64,000 bases of DNA from Thalassospira lucentensis (GCF_001613805.1 NZ_LPVY01000002.1:310001-374000), one strand, 5' to 3'. Counted from the stretch's first letter, positions 47,779 through 57,813 are shown. The notes: a model not told the origin generated them from the sequence alone. Made by a program: numbers and translations.

Positions 47779-48453
47779 ATGGCGTTGCGTTCATTCACCG
47801 ACATCATCACCGAAACGGCGGCTCTCAAGGGTGGCATGGATGCCATCAATGCCCGGCTGATCACGCCCAAGACCCCCGATGAAATCCGCAAAATCCCGTC
47901 GGACCGGTGGCTTTCGGCCATGACGATGTGCGTGTTTCAGGCGGGGTTTAGCTGGAAGGTGATTGAAAACAAATGGCCGAATTTCGAAACCGCCTATGAC
48001 GGATTCGATATCGGCCGCTGGTCGATGATGCATGACGAGGACATTGATCGCCTGATGGCAACCGACGGGCTTGTCGCCCATGCACCGAAAATCAGGTCCG
48101 TTGGCCCCAACGCCCATTTCCTGTGCCAGATCGAAGAAGATCACGGCACCGTCGGCGCATGGTTTGCCGACTGGCAGATTGCCGATTATTGCGACAATCT
48201 GCGCATCGTTCAAAAAGGCGGTTCGCGCCTTGGCGGCAAAACCGGGCAGATGTTCCTGCGCCGGATGGGGGTCGATACGCTGGTCTTTTCCAACGACGTG
48301 ATCAAGGCCCTTGGCCGTGAAGGCGTGGTTTCGAAAATGCCATCATCGGGCAAGGATTTTACCTCCGTTCAGGACGCGATTAACCAATGGCACGGTGAAA
48401 CCGGTCGCCCCCTGACCCAGATCAGCCAGATACTGGCGTTATCGGTGGGCTGA
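47779..48453 (+). CDS. DNA-3-methyladenine glycosylase I family protein
   Basis: The 224-residue protein is related to Tag: RWLSAMTMCVFQAGFSWKVIENKWPNFETAYDGFD contains the FQAGFSW segment matching the base-recognition helix of the family, and the later HAPKIRSVGPNAHF and GKTGQMFLRRMG follow the fold. Tag excises 3-methyladenine from DNA. The zinc-binding cysteines of E. coli Tag are not obvious here, so this is a divergent branch. It starts 33 bases after the GGDEF-EAL gene. Confidence 0.82.
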   Translation: MALRSFTDIITETAALKGGMDAINARLITPKTPDEIRKIPSDRWLSAMTMCVFQAGFSWKVIENKWPNFETAYDGFDIGRWSMMHDEDIDRLMATDGLVAHAPKIRSVGPNAHFLCQIEEDHGTVGAWFADWQIADYCDNLRIVQKGGSRLGGKTGQMFLRRMGVDTLVFSNDVIKALGREGVVSKMPSSGKDFTSVQDAINQWHGETGRPLTQISQILALSVG

Positions 48454-48470
48454 GATATCCAGCCCACCGA
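48442..48470 (+). terminator. Hairpin at the end of the Tag-like gene
   Basis: A perfect 10-bp inverted repeat (TCGGTGGGCT / AGCCCACCGA) with a 9-base loop spans the stop codon. There is no T-run, so it may only stall polymerase between the convergent Tag-like and SDR genes. Confidence 0.45.
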
Positions 48471-48499
48471 CCTGCAAATTCCAGACAAGAGCCGTTCAA

Positions 48500-49240
48500 T
48501 CAGGCATTCACCCCGCTATCGACCGTGAATTCCGAACCGGTGACGACCTTTGCCTCCGGCCCGGCAAGCCATGCGACAAGACCGGCCGTGTCATTAGCGT
48601 CGCTATATTGCGAGATCGCCATGCGGCTGCGCTGGGCATCGGACATTTCGCCGTCTACCGGATTCATATCGGTTTCGGTTGACCCCGGATGAATGACATT
48701 GGCGGTGATTTTCCGTGGCCCCAGATCACGGGCAATCCCACGGGTAAAGCCCGATAGCGCGGATTTCGACATGGCATAAAGGCTAAATCCCGGCCAAAGC
48801 ACGCGATGCGCCAAATTGCTGCCGGTTGTGATGATCCGGCCCCCATCGGGCATATGGGCCAGTGCTGCCTTGGTCGCGACAAAGACGGCCCGGACATTGA
48901 CATCGACCGTCCGGTCAAACTGTTCGATGCTTAATTCATCGACCGGCCCCAACTCGATGATCCCGGCATTATTGACCAGAATATCGATCCTGCCGAATTT
49001 CGCGGCAGCTTCGTTAATCGCGGCCTCAATCTCGTCGGGTTTGCGGTTATCGGCCTTGATCGCCAATGCCACACCACCCGCAGCCTCGATTTCGCCAACC
49101 ACATCACGGGCGCGATCCGGCGCACTGACATAGGTGATGGCGACTTTGGCACCTTCACGCGCCAGACGTTTTGCGATGGCGGCACCGATTCCACGGCTGC
49201 CGCCGGTAACGAATGCGACCTTTCCTGCAAGGTTCTGCAT
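48500..49240 (-). CDS. Short-chain dehydrogenase/reductase
   Basis: The 246-residue SDR enzyme has the cofactor loop VTGGSRGIGAAIAKRLA (Thr-Gly-x3-Gly-x-Gly), the NNAG motif in ILVNNAGIIELGP, the catalytic serine in ITTGSNLAH and the active-site YAMSKSALSGFTRG (Tyr-x3-Lys). An ATG at 49240 with GGAG 7 bases upstream is preferred over 49252. It diverges from a TetR regulator across two palindromic sites and is probably repressed by it. The substrate is unknown. Confidence 0.92.
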   Translation of the reverse strand: MQNLAGKVAFVTGGSRGIGAAIAKRLAREGAKVAITYVSAPDRARDVVGEIEAAGGVALAIKADNRKPDEIEAAINEAAAKFGRIDILVNNAGIIELGPVDELSIEQFDRTVDVNVRAVFVATKAALAHMPDGGRIITTGSNLAHRVLWPGFSLYAMSKSALSGFTRGIARDLGPRKITANVIHPGSTETDMNPVDGEMSDAQRSRMAISQYSDANDTAGLVAWLAGPEAKVVTGSEFTVDSGVNA

Positions 49241-49252
49241 GATGAACTCCAT

Positions 49253-49274
49253 TTATGTAATGATCACTACATAA
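49253..49274. promoter_or_regulatory. Palindromic TetR-type operator, site 1
   Basis: A 22-base near-perfect palindrome has arms TTATGTA and TACATAA around a TGATCA core. It lies just upstream of the SDR start and overlaps its likely promoter. It matches site 2 at all but two positions when read on the other strand. Confidence 0.75.
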
Positions 49275-49308
49275 TTCGTGACAGGCTTGCATTTCTCCGT
49301 CAAGTGAT

Positions 49309-49330
49309 TTATTTAGTGATCGTTACATAA
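49309..49330. promoter_or_regulatory. Palindromic TetR-type operator, site 2
   Basis: A 22-base palindrome (TTATTTAGTGATC...TTACATAA) ends 15 bases before the TetR start. It differs from the reverse complement of site 1 at two positions only, which supports a shared regulator and autoregulation. Confidence 0.75.
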
Positions 49331-49345
49331 TTAGATGAGCACAAA

Positions 49346-49966
49346 ATGGCGCCACGCGGAAGACCACGCGCATTCGACCGGGACGACGCCCTGAACAAGG
49401 CCCTGGCCCTGTTCTGGGAACGGGGATATGACAACACGTCCATGGCCGATCTGAGCGCGGCCATGGCACTAAGCCCGCCCAGCATCTATGCCGCCTTTGG
49501 CGGCAAGGAAATGCTGTTTGACGAGGTCATCACGCATTACGCCACGCATTATGGCGCATCGATCTGGGGAAATCTGGACAGGTTCAAACTGGCAAGGGAT
49601 GCGACACAGCATGTCCTGATCGCGTCCGCCAATGCCTTTACCCGCGATGATACACCGCATGGCTGTCTGGTTGTTCTGGCCGCACCGCAGGCGGAATCAA
49701 ACCACGCAACGGTTAATCAGACCCTGCGCGGCCATCGTCGCAAGGTGACGGAAATCCTGAAAAACCTGTATGACGCAGGCTTGAATCGCGGCGATATCCC
49801 ACGCGGTACGAATATCGATAAAATGGCGAACTATTACGCGACCGTGCAGCATGGCATGTCGATCCAGGCCCGCGATGGCGCAACCCGTGACGAACTGATC
49901 GCCGTTGCCGAGGCCGCCATGGCAACCTGGCCAAGCCTGATCAGCACATCGCCGGTCAAAGCCTGA
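49346..49966 (+). CDS. TetR-family transcriptional regulator
   Basis: The 206-residue regulator has an N-terminal helix-turn-helix (RGRPRAFDRDDALNKALALF, then GYDNTSMADLSAAMALSPPSIYAAFG) and a C-terminal TetR_C ligand domain of the AcrR/YcdC-like group (HGCLVVLAAPQAESN). It diverges from the SDR gene. The two operators between them suggest it represses both until an aldehyde, quinone or similar compound is bound. Confidence 0.92.
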   Translation: MAPRGRPRAFDRDDALNKALALFWERGYDNTSMADLSAAMALSPPSIYAAFGGKEMLFDEVITHYATHYGASIWGNLDRFKLARDATQHVLIASANAFTRDDTPHGCLVVLAAPQAESNHATVNQTLRGHRRKVTEILKNLYDAGLNRGDIPRGTNIDKMANYYATVQHGMSIQARDGATRDELIAVAEAAMATWPSLISTSPVKA

Positions 49967-49996
49967 AACCGCCCCTACAGCAATCAAACGCCACCA

Positions 49997-52054
49997 TCAA
50001 TAGATCGCGGTTCCGGCCCCTTCCGGCTTGCCCTCAACCTTACGCGGGGCCGGATGTTCGGTTGATTTGCGATCCACCAGATCGACAATTTCGGAAATCA
50101 CCCGCACCAGTTGGTAATCCTTGGGCGTATAAACCGCCGACACCCCCATCTGGCGCAGGACAAGCATATCCGCATCCGGAATGATGCCGCCAACGACGAC
50201 GGGAATATGCCCCGCCCCGTGTGTGCGCAAACCATTCACCACTTCGCGCACCAGTGGCACATGCGACCCTGACAGGATCGAAAGCCCGATCACATGCGCG
50301 CCTTCGTCGATGGCATTGCGCACCAGTTCATCGGGCGTCCAGCGAATGCCATCATAAAGCACCTCGATCCCGGCATCGCCCGCCTTGACCGCGATCTGTT
50401 CCGCCCCGTTGGAATGGCCGTCCAGCCCCGGTTTGCCGACCAGCATCTTCATCCGTTCGCCAAGCTTTTCGGAAACTTCATCCACACGACTGCGCAGTTT
50501 TTTGATGTCTTCTTCGTCGCCGGTCACGATCATCGATGTGATGCCGGTCGGGGCGCGATACTCACCAAATACCTGACGCAGCGTTTCGGACCATTCCCCG
50601 GTCGTAACCCCGGCATGGGCGCAGGCAATCGAACTTTCCATGATGTTGCGGTCTTCGCGGGCGGCGGCTTCAAGATCGGCAAGGCTTTTGGCAACAGCGG
50701 CCTGATCCCGGCCGGACCGCCATTCTTTCAGTTTTTCGATCTGTTCCTGTTCGGCCATGTCATCGACCGTCAGGATCGATTTATCCCCCGATGTCAGGGG
50801 CGATGCTTCGGTTTCGGTATAGGCATTCACACCAATCACCTTGGTCAGCCCGGTTTCGATATCGGCCAGACGACGCGCATTGGATCGCACCAGTTCCTGT
50901 TTCATATATCCCCGATCCACCGCCGTAATTGCCCCGCCCATCTCATCGATTTTCGCCAGTTCCGCACGCGCCCCTTCCTTAAGCAAACCGACCTTGCGTT
51001 CAATCGCCGGATTGCCGTCAAACAGGTCGTCATATTCCAGAAGATCGGTTTCATAGGCCATGATCTGTTGCAGGCGCAGCGACCATTGCTGATCCCATGG
51101 GCGCGGCAAACCAAGGGCCTCGTTCCATGCCGGAAGCTGCACGGCACGCGCACGCGCATTTTTCGACAGCACCACGGCGAGCATTTCGATCAGGATGCGA
51201 TACACATTGTTTTCAGGCTGTTGTTCGGTCAGGCCAAGCGAGTTGACCTGCACGCCATAGCGGAACCGGCGATATTTTTCGTCAGAGATGCCATAACGAT
51301 CCCGCGTGATTTCATCCCACAATTCGCAAAATGCCCGCATCTTGCAAATCTCGGTCACAAACCGGATGCCGGCATTGACGAAAAATGAAATGCGCCCGAC
51401 AACCTTGGCAAAATCTTCTTCGGGCACCTGACCGGATGCCTTGACCGCATCAAGCACGGCAATCGCGGTCGCCAGCGCATAGGCCAGTTCCTGTTCCGCG
51501 GTCGCCCCGGCTTCCTGCAAATGGTACGAGCACACATTCATCGGGTTCCATTTCGGCACCTCGCGATAGGTAAAGGCCGCAACATCGGTAATCAGCTTCA
51601 GGCTGGGTGCAGGCGGAAAGATATAGGTCCCGCGTGACAGATATTCCTTGATGATGTCGTTCTGGGTCGTCCCCTGCAGGCTGTCGCGCGGCGTTCCCTG
51701 TTTTTCGGCAACGGCAATATATAACGACAGCAACCACGCCGCCGGCGCGTTGATCGTCATGGATGTGTTCATCTGATCAAGCGGAATGCCGTCAAACAGG
51801 GTCATCATGTCGCCCAGATGCGATACCGGCACGCCGACCTTGCCGACCTCGCCGCGCGCCAGAATATGATCCGAATCGTAGCCGGTCTGGGTCGGCAGAT
51901 CGAACGCCACCGACAGCCCCGTCTGCCCCTTTGCCAGATTCTGGCGATACAGCGCGTTCGATGCGCTGGCCGAACTGTGCCCGGCATAAGTCCGGATCAG
52001 CCACGGGCGATCGCGTTCCGACTTTGCTGCACTGCGTTGATTTTCCATCGACAT
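49997..52054 (-). CDS. ecm: Ethylmalonyl-CoA mutase (MeaA type)
   Basis: The 685-residue coenzyme B12-dependent mutase converts ethylmalonyl-CoA to methylsuccinyl-CoA. The N-terminal TIM barrel has TYAGHSSASASNALYRQNLA, VAFDLPTQTGYDSDH and NTSMTINAPAAWLLSLYIA. The C-terminal B12 domain carries GKPGLDGHSNGAEQIAVKAG (Asp-x-His-x2-Gly), GLSILSGSH and VVVGGIIP. Single-chain length and sequence fit MeaA/Ecm rather than methylmalonyl-CoA mutase. It diverges from ccr, and mcd follows ccr, which supports the assignment. Confidence 0.94.
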   Translation of the reverse strand: MSMENQRSAAKSERDRPWLIRTYAGHSSASASNALYRQNLAKGQTGLSVAFDLPTQTGYDSDHILARGEVGKVGVPVSHLGDMMTLFDGIPLDQMNTSMTINAPAAWLLSLYIAVAEKQGTPRDSLQGTTQNDIIKEYLSRGTYIFPPAPSLKLITDVAAFTYREVPKWNPMNVCSYHLQEAGATAEQELAYALATAIAVLDAVKASGQVPEEDFAKVVGRISFFVNAGIRFVTEICKMRAFCELWDEITRDRYGISDEKYRRFRYGVQVNSLGLTEQQPENNVYRILIEMLAVVLSKNARARAVQLPAWNEALGLPRPWDQQWSLRLQQIMAYETDLLEYDDLFDGNPAIERKVGLLKEGARAELAKIDEMGGAITAVDRGYMKQELVRSNARRLADIETGLTKVIGVNAYTETEASPLTSGDKSILTVDDMAEQEQIEKLKEWRSGRDQAAVAKSLADLEAAAREDRNIMESSIACAHAGVTTGEWSETLRQVFGEYRAPTGITSMIVTGDEEDIKKLRSRVDEVSEKLGERMKMLVGKPGLDGHSNGAEQIAVKAGDAGIEVLYDGIRWTPDELVRNAIDEGAHVIGLSILSGSHVPLVREVVNGLRTHGAGHIPVVVGGIIPDADMLVLRQMGVSAVYTPKDYQLVRVISEIVDLVDRKSTEHPAPRKVEGKPEGAGTAIY

Positions 52055-52355
52055 GCCGACCTCGCGTATCTTTATTACCCAAAAGCTTTTTGTTTATTAC
52101 AAAGAAACGTTATTAAATTACCTACTGGACATCAGTTGGATAATTATATAACAATTTGTGCAACGCGATAAAAGCGAAAACTAAGAAAGCATTCGGGAAC
52201 CCCAACCAGAAACCAAGGGAAACCGGTGCATTTCAGGGAAAATATCACAAAATCCGTGGCTTGGAGGATTCGTCGACCGCAGCGCAACACAGGATAATTT
52301 TATTACCATCCTTTTACAGCGCGATTCGGATCGACCCGAACAAGGAGTGAAGGCC
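52055..52355. promoter_or_regulatory. ecm-ccr divergent control region with TTTATTAC repeats
   Basis: This 301-base spacer has no gene. The octamer TTTATTAC occurs at 52071-52078, 52093-52100 (22 bases apart, two DNA turns) and again at 52299-52306 near ccr. The repeats are candidate sites for a common regulator of the two divergent promoters. A strong AAGGAG site for ccr lies at 52342. Confidence 0.55.
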
Positions 52356-53636
52356 ATGAATACGACTGCTGAAGTTCTGCCGTTCCGTGGTGGTCATGAA
52401 GAAAAAGACCTGTATGAAATCGGCGAGATTCCACCACTGGGCCATGTGCCAAAGAATATGTATGGCTGGGCCATTCGCCGCGAACGCCACGGCGAACCTG
52501 ATACCGCCATGCAATGCGAAGTCCTGCCGGTCATTCAGCCCGACAGTCACGAGGTCCTCGTCCTCGTGATGGCGGCGGGTGTGAACTATAATGGTGTGTG
52601 GGCGTCACTCGGCAAGCCGATCTCGGTCTTTGACGTGCATGACCTGCCCTATCATATCGCGGGATCGGATGCGTCGGGCATTGTCTGGGCGGTCGGGTCA
52701 AAGGTCACGCGCTGGAAAGTCGGTGACGAGGTCGTCATTCACTGCAATCAGGATGACGGCGATGACGAGGAATGCAACGGCGGTGACCCGATGCTGTCCC
52801 CCACCCAGCGCATCTGGGGTTACGAGACACCGGACGGATCATTCGCCCAATTCACCTGCGTACAGGCGCAGCAGCTTATGCCACGCCCCAAACACCTGAC
52901 CTGGGAAGAAAGTGCGTGCTACACGCTGACCCTTGCCACCGCATACCGCATGCTGTTTGGCCATCGCCCGCATATCCTGCGCCCCGGTCATAATGTTCTG
53001 GTGTGGGGGGCCTCGGGCGGTCTTGGATCGATGGCGATCCAGCTGATCACCACGGCGGGTGCCAATGCGATTGGCGTGATTTCGGATGAAAGCAAACGCG
53101 ATTTCGTGCTGGGCCTTGGTGCCAAGGCCGTGATCAATCGCAAGGATTTCAATTGCTGGGGTCAGTTGCCAACCGTGAATGGCCCGGAATTTGGCGACTA
53201 TATGAAAGAAGTCCGCAAGTTCGGCAAGGCGATCTGGGACATTACCGGCAAGGGCAATGACGTTGATATCGTCTTTGAACATCCGGGCGAACAGACCTTC
53301 CCCGTATCGTGCAACGTGGTCAAACGCGGCGGGATGGTGGTGTTCTGTGCCGGGACGACGGGCTTTAACCTGACATTCGATGCGCGCTTTGTCTGGATGC
53401 GCCAGAAACGCATTCAGGGCAGCCATTTCGCCAACCTGAAACAGGCAGCCCAGGCCAACAAGCTTGTGATTGAACGGCGCATTGATCCCAGCATGTCCGA
53501 AGTACTTGGCTGGGACGATATTCCGCGCGCACATATGAAAATGATGCGCAACGAACACAAACCCGGAAACATGGCCGTTCTGGTTCAGGCCAAACGCCCG
53601 GGCATGCGAACCCTTGAAGAAGCAGTCGACGCCTAA
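52356..53636 (+). CDS. ccr: Crotonyl-CoA carboxylase/reductase
   Basis: The 426-residue medium-chain-dehydrogenase-type enzyme performs NADPH-dependent reductive carboxylation of crotonyl-CoA to ethylmalonyl-CoA. It shows PLGHVPKNMYGWAIRRERHG, LPYHIAGSDASGIVWAVG, VLVWGASGGLGSMAIQL for NADPH, VIFEHPGEQTFPVS-like VDIVFEHPGEQTFPVSC, and RKRIQGSHFANL-like RQKRIQGSHFANL. The ATG at 52356 is 8 bases after AAGGAG. It is the committing step of the ethylmalonyl-CoA pathway for acetyl-CoA assimilation without isocitrate lyase. Confidence 0.96.
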   Translation: MNTTAEVLPFRGGHEEKDLYEIGEIPPLGHVPKNMYGWAIRRERHGEPDTAMQCEVLPVIQPDSHEVLVLVMAAGVNYNGVWASLGKPISVFDVHDLPYHIAGSDASGIVWAVGSKVTRWKVGDEVVIHCNQDDGDDEECNGGDPMLSPTQRIWGYETPDGSFAQFTCVQAQQLMPRPKHLTWEESACYTLTLATAYRMLFGHRPHILRPGHNVLVWGASGGLGSMAIQLITTAGANAIGVISDESKRDFVLGLGAKAVINRKDFNCWGQLPTVNGPEFGDYMKEVRKFGKAIWDITGKGNDVDIVFEHPGEQTFPVSCNVVKRGGMVVFCAGTTGFNLTFDARFVWMRQKRIQGSHFANLKQAAQANKLVIERRIDPSMSEVLGWDDIPRAHMKMMRNEHKPGNMAVLVQAKRPGMRTLEEAVDA

Positions 53637-53790
53637 GCCCACATAAAGCGTCGACTGACCGTTGGTGGCCCTGATGCGTTCTCGCCCGATCCGCATCGGG
53701 GCTGCCACTTTTCAATCCTTGCCGAACCGGCATGACAACAATGATAGTCTGCTTCATGCACCAGATGGACCGAACCCGAGGATCAGACCA

Positions 53791-55458
53791 ATGAGCGATA
53801 AAGCCCTGCTGCCCGAACTGACCCGGCTTTGCGACGATGCGCTGGCGGCCCTTGCCCCGGTGCATCAGGCCGCCGAAACCGCGATGCGCGAAATCGTGAC
53901 GGTGGATGGCAAAATCGATGCGAGCGCACTGGATGAAAACCAGTATGCCGCCCACGGCTTTGCATGGTTTTCAACCTATGTCACCGCCCTAAAGCAGATG
54001 AAGGCATGGGCGGATCGGCTTACGACACAGGGAAAGTTTGGAACGCTTGAACAATTGATCCTTCAGGCGGCCTTTGGCGAATATCTGGCACAGATTCAGG
54101 GCGGCATTGCGATGTCGCAGGGCGAGTTTATCCGCCTTTCAACCCTTGGCGTCCCGGGCGATGTGATTGCTGCCCTTGGCGATAGCCGCGCGGTTGCGAC
54201 CCTGACCGGTTCGGGCAACAGCGACGCCACCCGGCGCGCCATCGCCGATCAGATCAAGGACAGCCTTGATACCGGCCGCTTTGGCGAAACCGGACTTGAA
54301 GACGAAACCCTTGATATGGTCCGCGACCAGTTCCGGCGCTTTGTCGATGAAAAGGTCAGCCCGCATGCCCATGGCTGGCACGAACGCGACGAACTGATCC
54401 CGATTGAAATTATCAACGAAATGTCCGAACTGGGCGTTTTCGGCCTGACCATCCCCGAAGAATTCGGCGGGCTTGGCATGGGCAAAACCGCGATGTGCGT
54501 CGTGACAGAAGAACTCTCGCGCGGCTATATCGGGGTCGGCTCGCTTGGCACACGGTCCGAAATTGCCGCCGAACTGATCCGCCTTGGTGGCACCGACGCG
54601 CAGAAAGAACATTACCTGCCGAAACTGGCATCAGGTGAAATCCTGCCAACCGCGGTCTTTACCGAACCCAATAACGGATCGGATCTGGCGCATCTGCGCA
54701 CGCGTGCGATCAAGGATGGCGATACCTATAAGGTCACCGGCAACAAAACATGGATCACCCATGCCGCCCGCTCCGACCTGATGACCCTTCTGGCACGCAC
54801 CAACCCCGATGAAACCGGGTATCGCGGGCTATCCATGCTGCTGGCCGAAAAGCCGCGCGGCACGGAAACTGATCCTTTCCCGGCCAAGGGCATGAGCGGC
54901 GGCGAGATCGAGGTGCTTGGCTATCGCGGCATGAAGGAATACGAACTGTCCTTTGACGGGTTCGAGGTTCCCGCCGAAAACCTTCTGGGCGGCGATGAAG
55001 GCCAGGGCTTCAAACAACTGATGGCGACCTTTGAATCCGCCCGCATCCAGACTGCCGCCCGTGCGGTTGGCGTCGCACAGAACGCGCTTGAAATCGGCAT
55101 GCGCTATGCACAGGACCGCATCCAGTTTTCCAATCCGCTTTACAGCTTCCCGCGGGTTTACGGCAAAATCGCCTGGATGGTGGTTGAAACCATGATCGCC
55201 CGTCAGCTCACCTATTTTTCCGCCATCGAAAAAGATCAGGATATCCGCTGCGATATCGAGGCGGGCATGGCAAAGCTTCTGGGCGCACGTGTTGCGTGGT
55301 CGAACGCCGATAATGCGCTGCAAATCCATGGTGGCAATGGTTACGCCCTTGAATACCAGATCAGCCGCGTCCTGTGCGATGCCCGCATCCTGAACATTTT
55401 CGAAGGGGCGGCCGAAATACAGGCGCAGGTCGTGACCCGCGGCCTTCTGGGCCGATAG
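53791..55458 (+). CDS. mcd: (2S)-methylsuccinyl-CoA dehydrogenase
   Basis: The 555-residue acyl-CoA dehydrogenase is longer than standard members because of an N-terminal helical domain of about 150 residues, a feature of Mcd. The catalytic part shows LGVFGLTIPEEFGGLGMGKT, PTAVFTEPNNGSDLAHLRT, ITHAARSDLMTLLAR and ALQIHGGNGYALEYQISR. It oxidises methylsuccinyl-CoA to mesaconyl-CoA. The ATG at 53791 fits; the open frame extends back to 53662 without homology. Its position after ccr supports the name over a generic acyl-CoA dehydrogenase. Confidence 0.93.
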   Translation: MSDKALLPELTRLCDDALAALAPVHQAAETAMREIVTVDGKIDASALDENQYAAHGFAWFSTYVTALKQMKAWADRLTTQGKFGTLEQLILQAAFGEYLAQIQGGIAMSQGEFIRLSTLGVPGDVIAALGDSRAVATLTGSGNSDATRRAIADQIKDSLDTGRFGETGLEDETLDMVRDQFRRFVDEKVSPHAHGWHERDELIPIEIINEMSELGVFGLTIPEEFGGLGMGKTAMCVVTEELSRGYIGVGSLGTRSEIAAELIRLGGTDAQKEHYLPKLASGEILPTAVFTEPNNGSDLAHLRTRAIKDGDTYKVTGNKTWITHAARSDLMTLLARTNPDETGYRGLSMLLAEKPRGTETDPFPAKGMSGGEIEVLGYRGMKEYELSFDGFEVPAENLLGGDEGQGFKQLMATFESARIQTAARAVGVAQNALEIGMRYAQDRIQFSNPLYSFPRVYGKIAWMVVETMIARQLTYFSAIEKDQDIRCDIEAGMAKLLGARVAWSNADNALQIHGGNGYALEYQISRVLCDARILNIFEGAAEIQAQVVTRGLLGR

Positions 55459-55536
55459 ACGGGGCCGTTGCCCGAACGTCTCGCTTAGTTCCTGTTCCAG
55501 CGAACCGTGGCCCCGGTGAAAAACCTGGGCAAACTT

Positions 55537-55570
55537 GGCCCGTCAACCTTGACGGGCCTCTTTCTTGTAT
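55537..55570 (+). terminator. Intrinsic terminator after mcd
   Basis: A 10-bp perfect stem GGCCCGTCAA / TTGACGGGCC has a two-base loop, followed by TCTTTCTTG. The tight loop may open by one pair. Confidence 0.82.
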
Positions 55571-55700
55571 CAACCTAAAGTATGATATCTGTATACCTAC
55601 CCTGCGGTGGTAACATCACTTTAATCAACAGGTAAAAAATCGAAAAATCGAAGCCTGTGCGGCCTGATGTGCCGAAGGGGAAATAGGGAGAGACGTTTTT

Positions 55701-57800
55701 ATGAATCACGCGTCTGCATCACCGGAAAATACAATTTTTACGCGTGCAAACGCCGCGCGCGAGATTTTTGACAAACATGCCGACAAGCTCGCCGAAAGCC
55801 TTCTGGCCGAGCTGTTTGGCACAGGTCAGAACAGCCGCAATCCGCACGATCCGAAAGCCCATGTCAGCGCACTGGCAAAACGCCTGCGCACATTGATGGC
55901 GGCCAGCAGCGGATCGGATTTTGATGCCTGCTTTGCCGATCACATTCTGGCCGATGCCATTGTCGGCACCCCGGCAAGCCGCATCGTTCAGGCCTACCAC
56001 AACACAATCGAAAATTTTGCCCGACTGGCGGCCTCCGAGGGACGCGGCAGACGCGATCCCGGCGTGCTGGACGCCTGCCGTTCGGTGCTGATGGGGGATA
56101 TGGCCTGCCTGATGGCCAAGGCGGAACGTAAATCCGCACAGGGCCGTTCGGCATCGGAAATCCAGTCGATGTCGGAAATCATCGAACGCGAAACCGATAA
56201 CATGATCGCCGAAGTCGGTTTTCAGGCCGGTCGCACCAATGACGTGGCGCAAATCATGGCATCCGATGCGCATGATCTGTCGGAACTGGTCGAACGGATC
56301 ACATCGACCACCGCCATTGCCAGCAACAATGTGTCCACCGTCGCCTCCGCGACCGAGGAATTGCAGGCATCGAGCGAGGAAATCGCGGATCGCATCCACA
56401 AAACCAACGATATCGCCAGTCAGGCCGTGACCCGCGCACAGGAAACATCGGTCACGATGAACAGCCTGTCAGACACCGCAAGCGAGATCGGCAAGGTCGT
56501 CGATATCGTCAAACGCATTTCCGATCAGACCAAGATGCTGGCGCTCAACGCGACCATCGAGGCCGCCCGCGCGGGCGATGCTGGCAAGGGCTTTGCGGTT
56601 GTCGCGAACGAGGTCAAGAACCTCGCATCGCAAACCGAAAAGGCCATTTCCGATATCAACGCCCAGATCACCGCCATTCAGAACGCCACATCCGAGGCGG
56701 TCGGCGCGATCGAAGGCATTGGCGGCGCGATTGACGAAGTCAGCCAGCTGTCATCGGATATCGCCTCCTCCGTTCAGCAGCAAACCGCCGCCATCAGCGA
56801 GATTTCAACCAGCGCGCAGGAAGTGTCCACCCACATGCAGGGCATTTCCAGCGACATCGCACTGGCCAGCGAAAGATCACACAACGCCAGCAAGACATCG
56901 GAAAACCTGCGCATTCTCGCATCGAATATCCGCAAGGATATCAACGAGATGGAAAACCGGTTCCGCGTTGTTCTGCGTTCGGCAGACACCAGCAACCGCC
57001 GCAATCAGGAACGCGTTCCGATTGCCGTTGATATCGAAATGGATTTCGGCAATGGCGACAAACGCAAGGGCGTTACCGCCGATATGTCGGTTGCCGGTCT
57101 TCTGGCCCGGATCAAGGCCAGCGATCAGGACAATGGCAAACCGGTTTCGATCCTGCTTGATGGCAACACCCGTTTGCACGGCATCCTGAAAGCGGTTTCA
57201 AATCTGGGATCGCATGTCCAGTTCACCGAACTGGACGAAGAAGCCAACCGCACGATCATGGGGCTTTTGCAGAAAACCCGCGATCATGACAACAAGATCG
57301 CCGAACTGGGCGCACCCTTGGCGGCCCAACTGGCAAAGGTACTGGAAAACGGCATCCGCAATGGCGAGATCAGAAAAGAAGATCTGTTCCGTCCCCGCTA
57401 TGAACCGATTGACGGCACCGACCCGATACAGTTCATGACGCCCTATATCCCCTATACCGACCGGCATTTCACCCCGTTACAGGAAGAAATCCTGCAAAAG
57501 GACAAACATATTGTCTTTGCCGCCGGGGTGGATATCAACGGCTTCCTGCCGACCCATAACAAGGTTTACAGCCAGCCTCAGCGCCGCGGTGAACCGGCAT
57601 GGAACATGGGCAATTGCCGCAACCGCCGCATCTTTGACGACCGGGCCGGCCTGATGGCGGCGCGCAACACCAAACCCAAACTGTTGCAAACCTATTTCCG
57701 CGACATGGGATCAGAAGTCGTGTTCATGAAGGAATGCGACATCCCGATTGTGGTCAATGGCGAACAATGGGGCAATCTGCGCATCGGCTATCGCGCCTGA
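55701..57800 (+). CDS. Soluble methyl-accepting chemotaxis protein with PilZ and C-terminal sensor-like domains
   Basis: The 699-residue protein has no transmembrane helix. Residues 1 to about 150 form an all-helical domain I cannot name. A coiled-coil signalling domain follows, with the conserved hairpin tip [19 protein letters not shown] near 272-290 and [20 protein letters not shown] PilZ-like domain at about 433-525 has RRNQER and DMSVAGL (Arg-x3-Arg and Asp-x-Ser-x2-Gly), so cyclic-di-GMP binding is likely. The last 150 residues ([20 protein letters not shown] to the end) form a sensor-like domain seen on other alphaproteobacterial MCPs. It may link cyclic-di-GMP to chemotaxis. Confidence 0.88.
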   Translation: MNHASASPENTIFTRANAAREIFDKHADKLAESLLAELFGTGQNSRNPHDPKAHVSALAKRLRTLMAASSGSDFDACFADHILADAIVGTPASRIVQAYHNTIENFARLAASEGRGRRDPGVLDACRSVLMGDMACLMAKAERKSAQGRSASEIQSMSEIIERETDNMIAEVGFQAGRTNDVAQIMASDAHDLSELVERITSTTAIASNNVSTVASATEELQASSEEIADRIHKTNDIASQAVTRAQETSVTMNSLSDTASEIGKVVDIVKRISDQTKMLALNATIEAARAGDAGKGFAVVANEVKNLASQTEKAISDINAQITAIQNATSEAVGAIEGIGGAIDEVSQLSSDIASSVQQQTAAISEISTSAQEVSTHMQGISSDIALASERSHNASKTSENLRILASNIRKDINEMENRFRVVLRSADTSNRRNQERVPIAVDIEMDFGNGDKRKGVTADMSVAGLLARIKASDQDNGKPVSILLDGNTRLHGILKAVSNLGSHVQFTELDEEANRTIMGLLQKTRDHDNKIAELGAPLAAQLAKVLENGIRNGEIRKEDLFRPRYEPIDGTDPIQFMTPYIPYTDRHFTPLQEEILQKDKHIVFAAGVDINGFLPTHNKVYSQPQRRGEPAWNMGNCRNRRIFDDRAGLMAARNTKPKLLQTYFRDMGSEVVFMKECDIPIVVNGEQWGNLRIGYRA

Positions 57801-57813
57801 TCATTGCCAGAGA

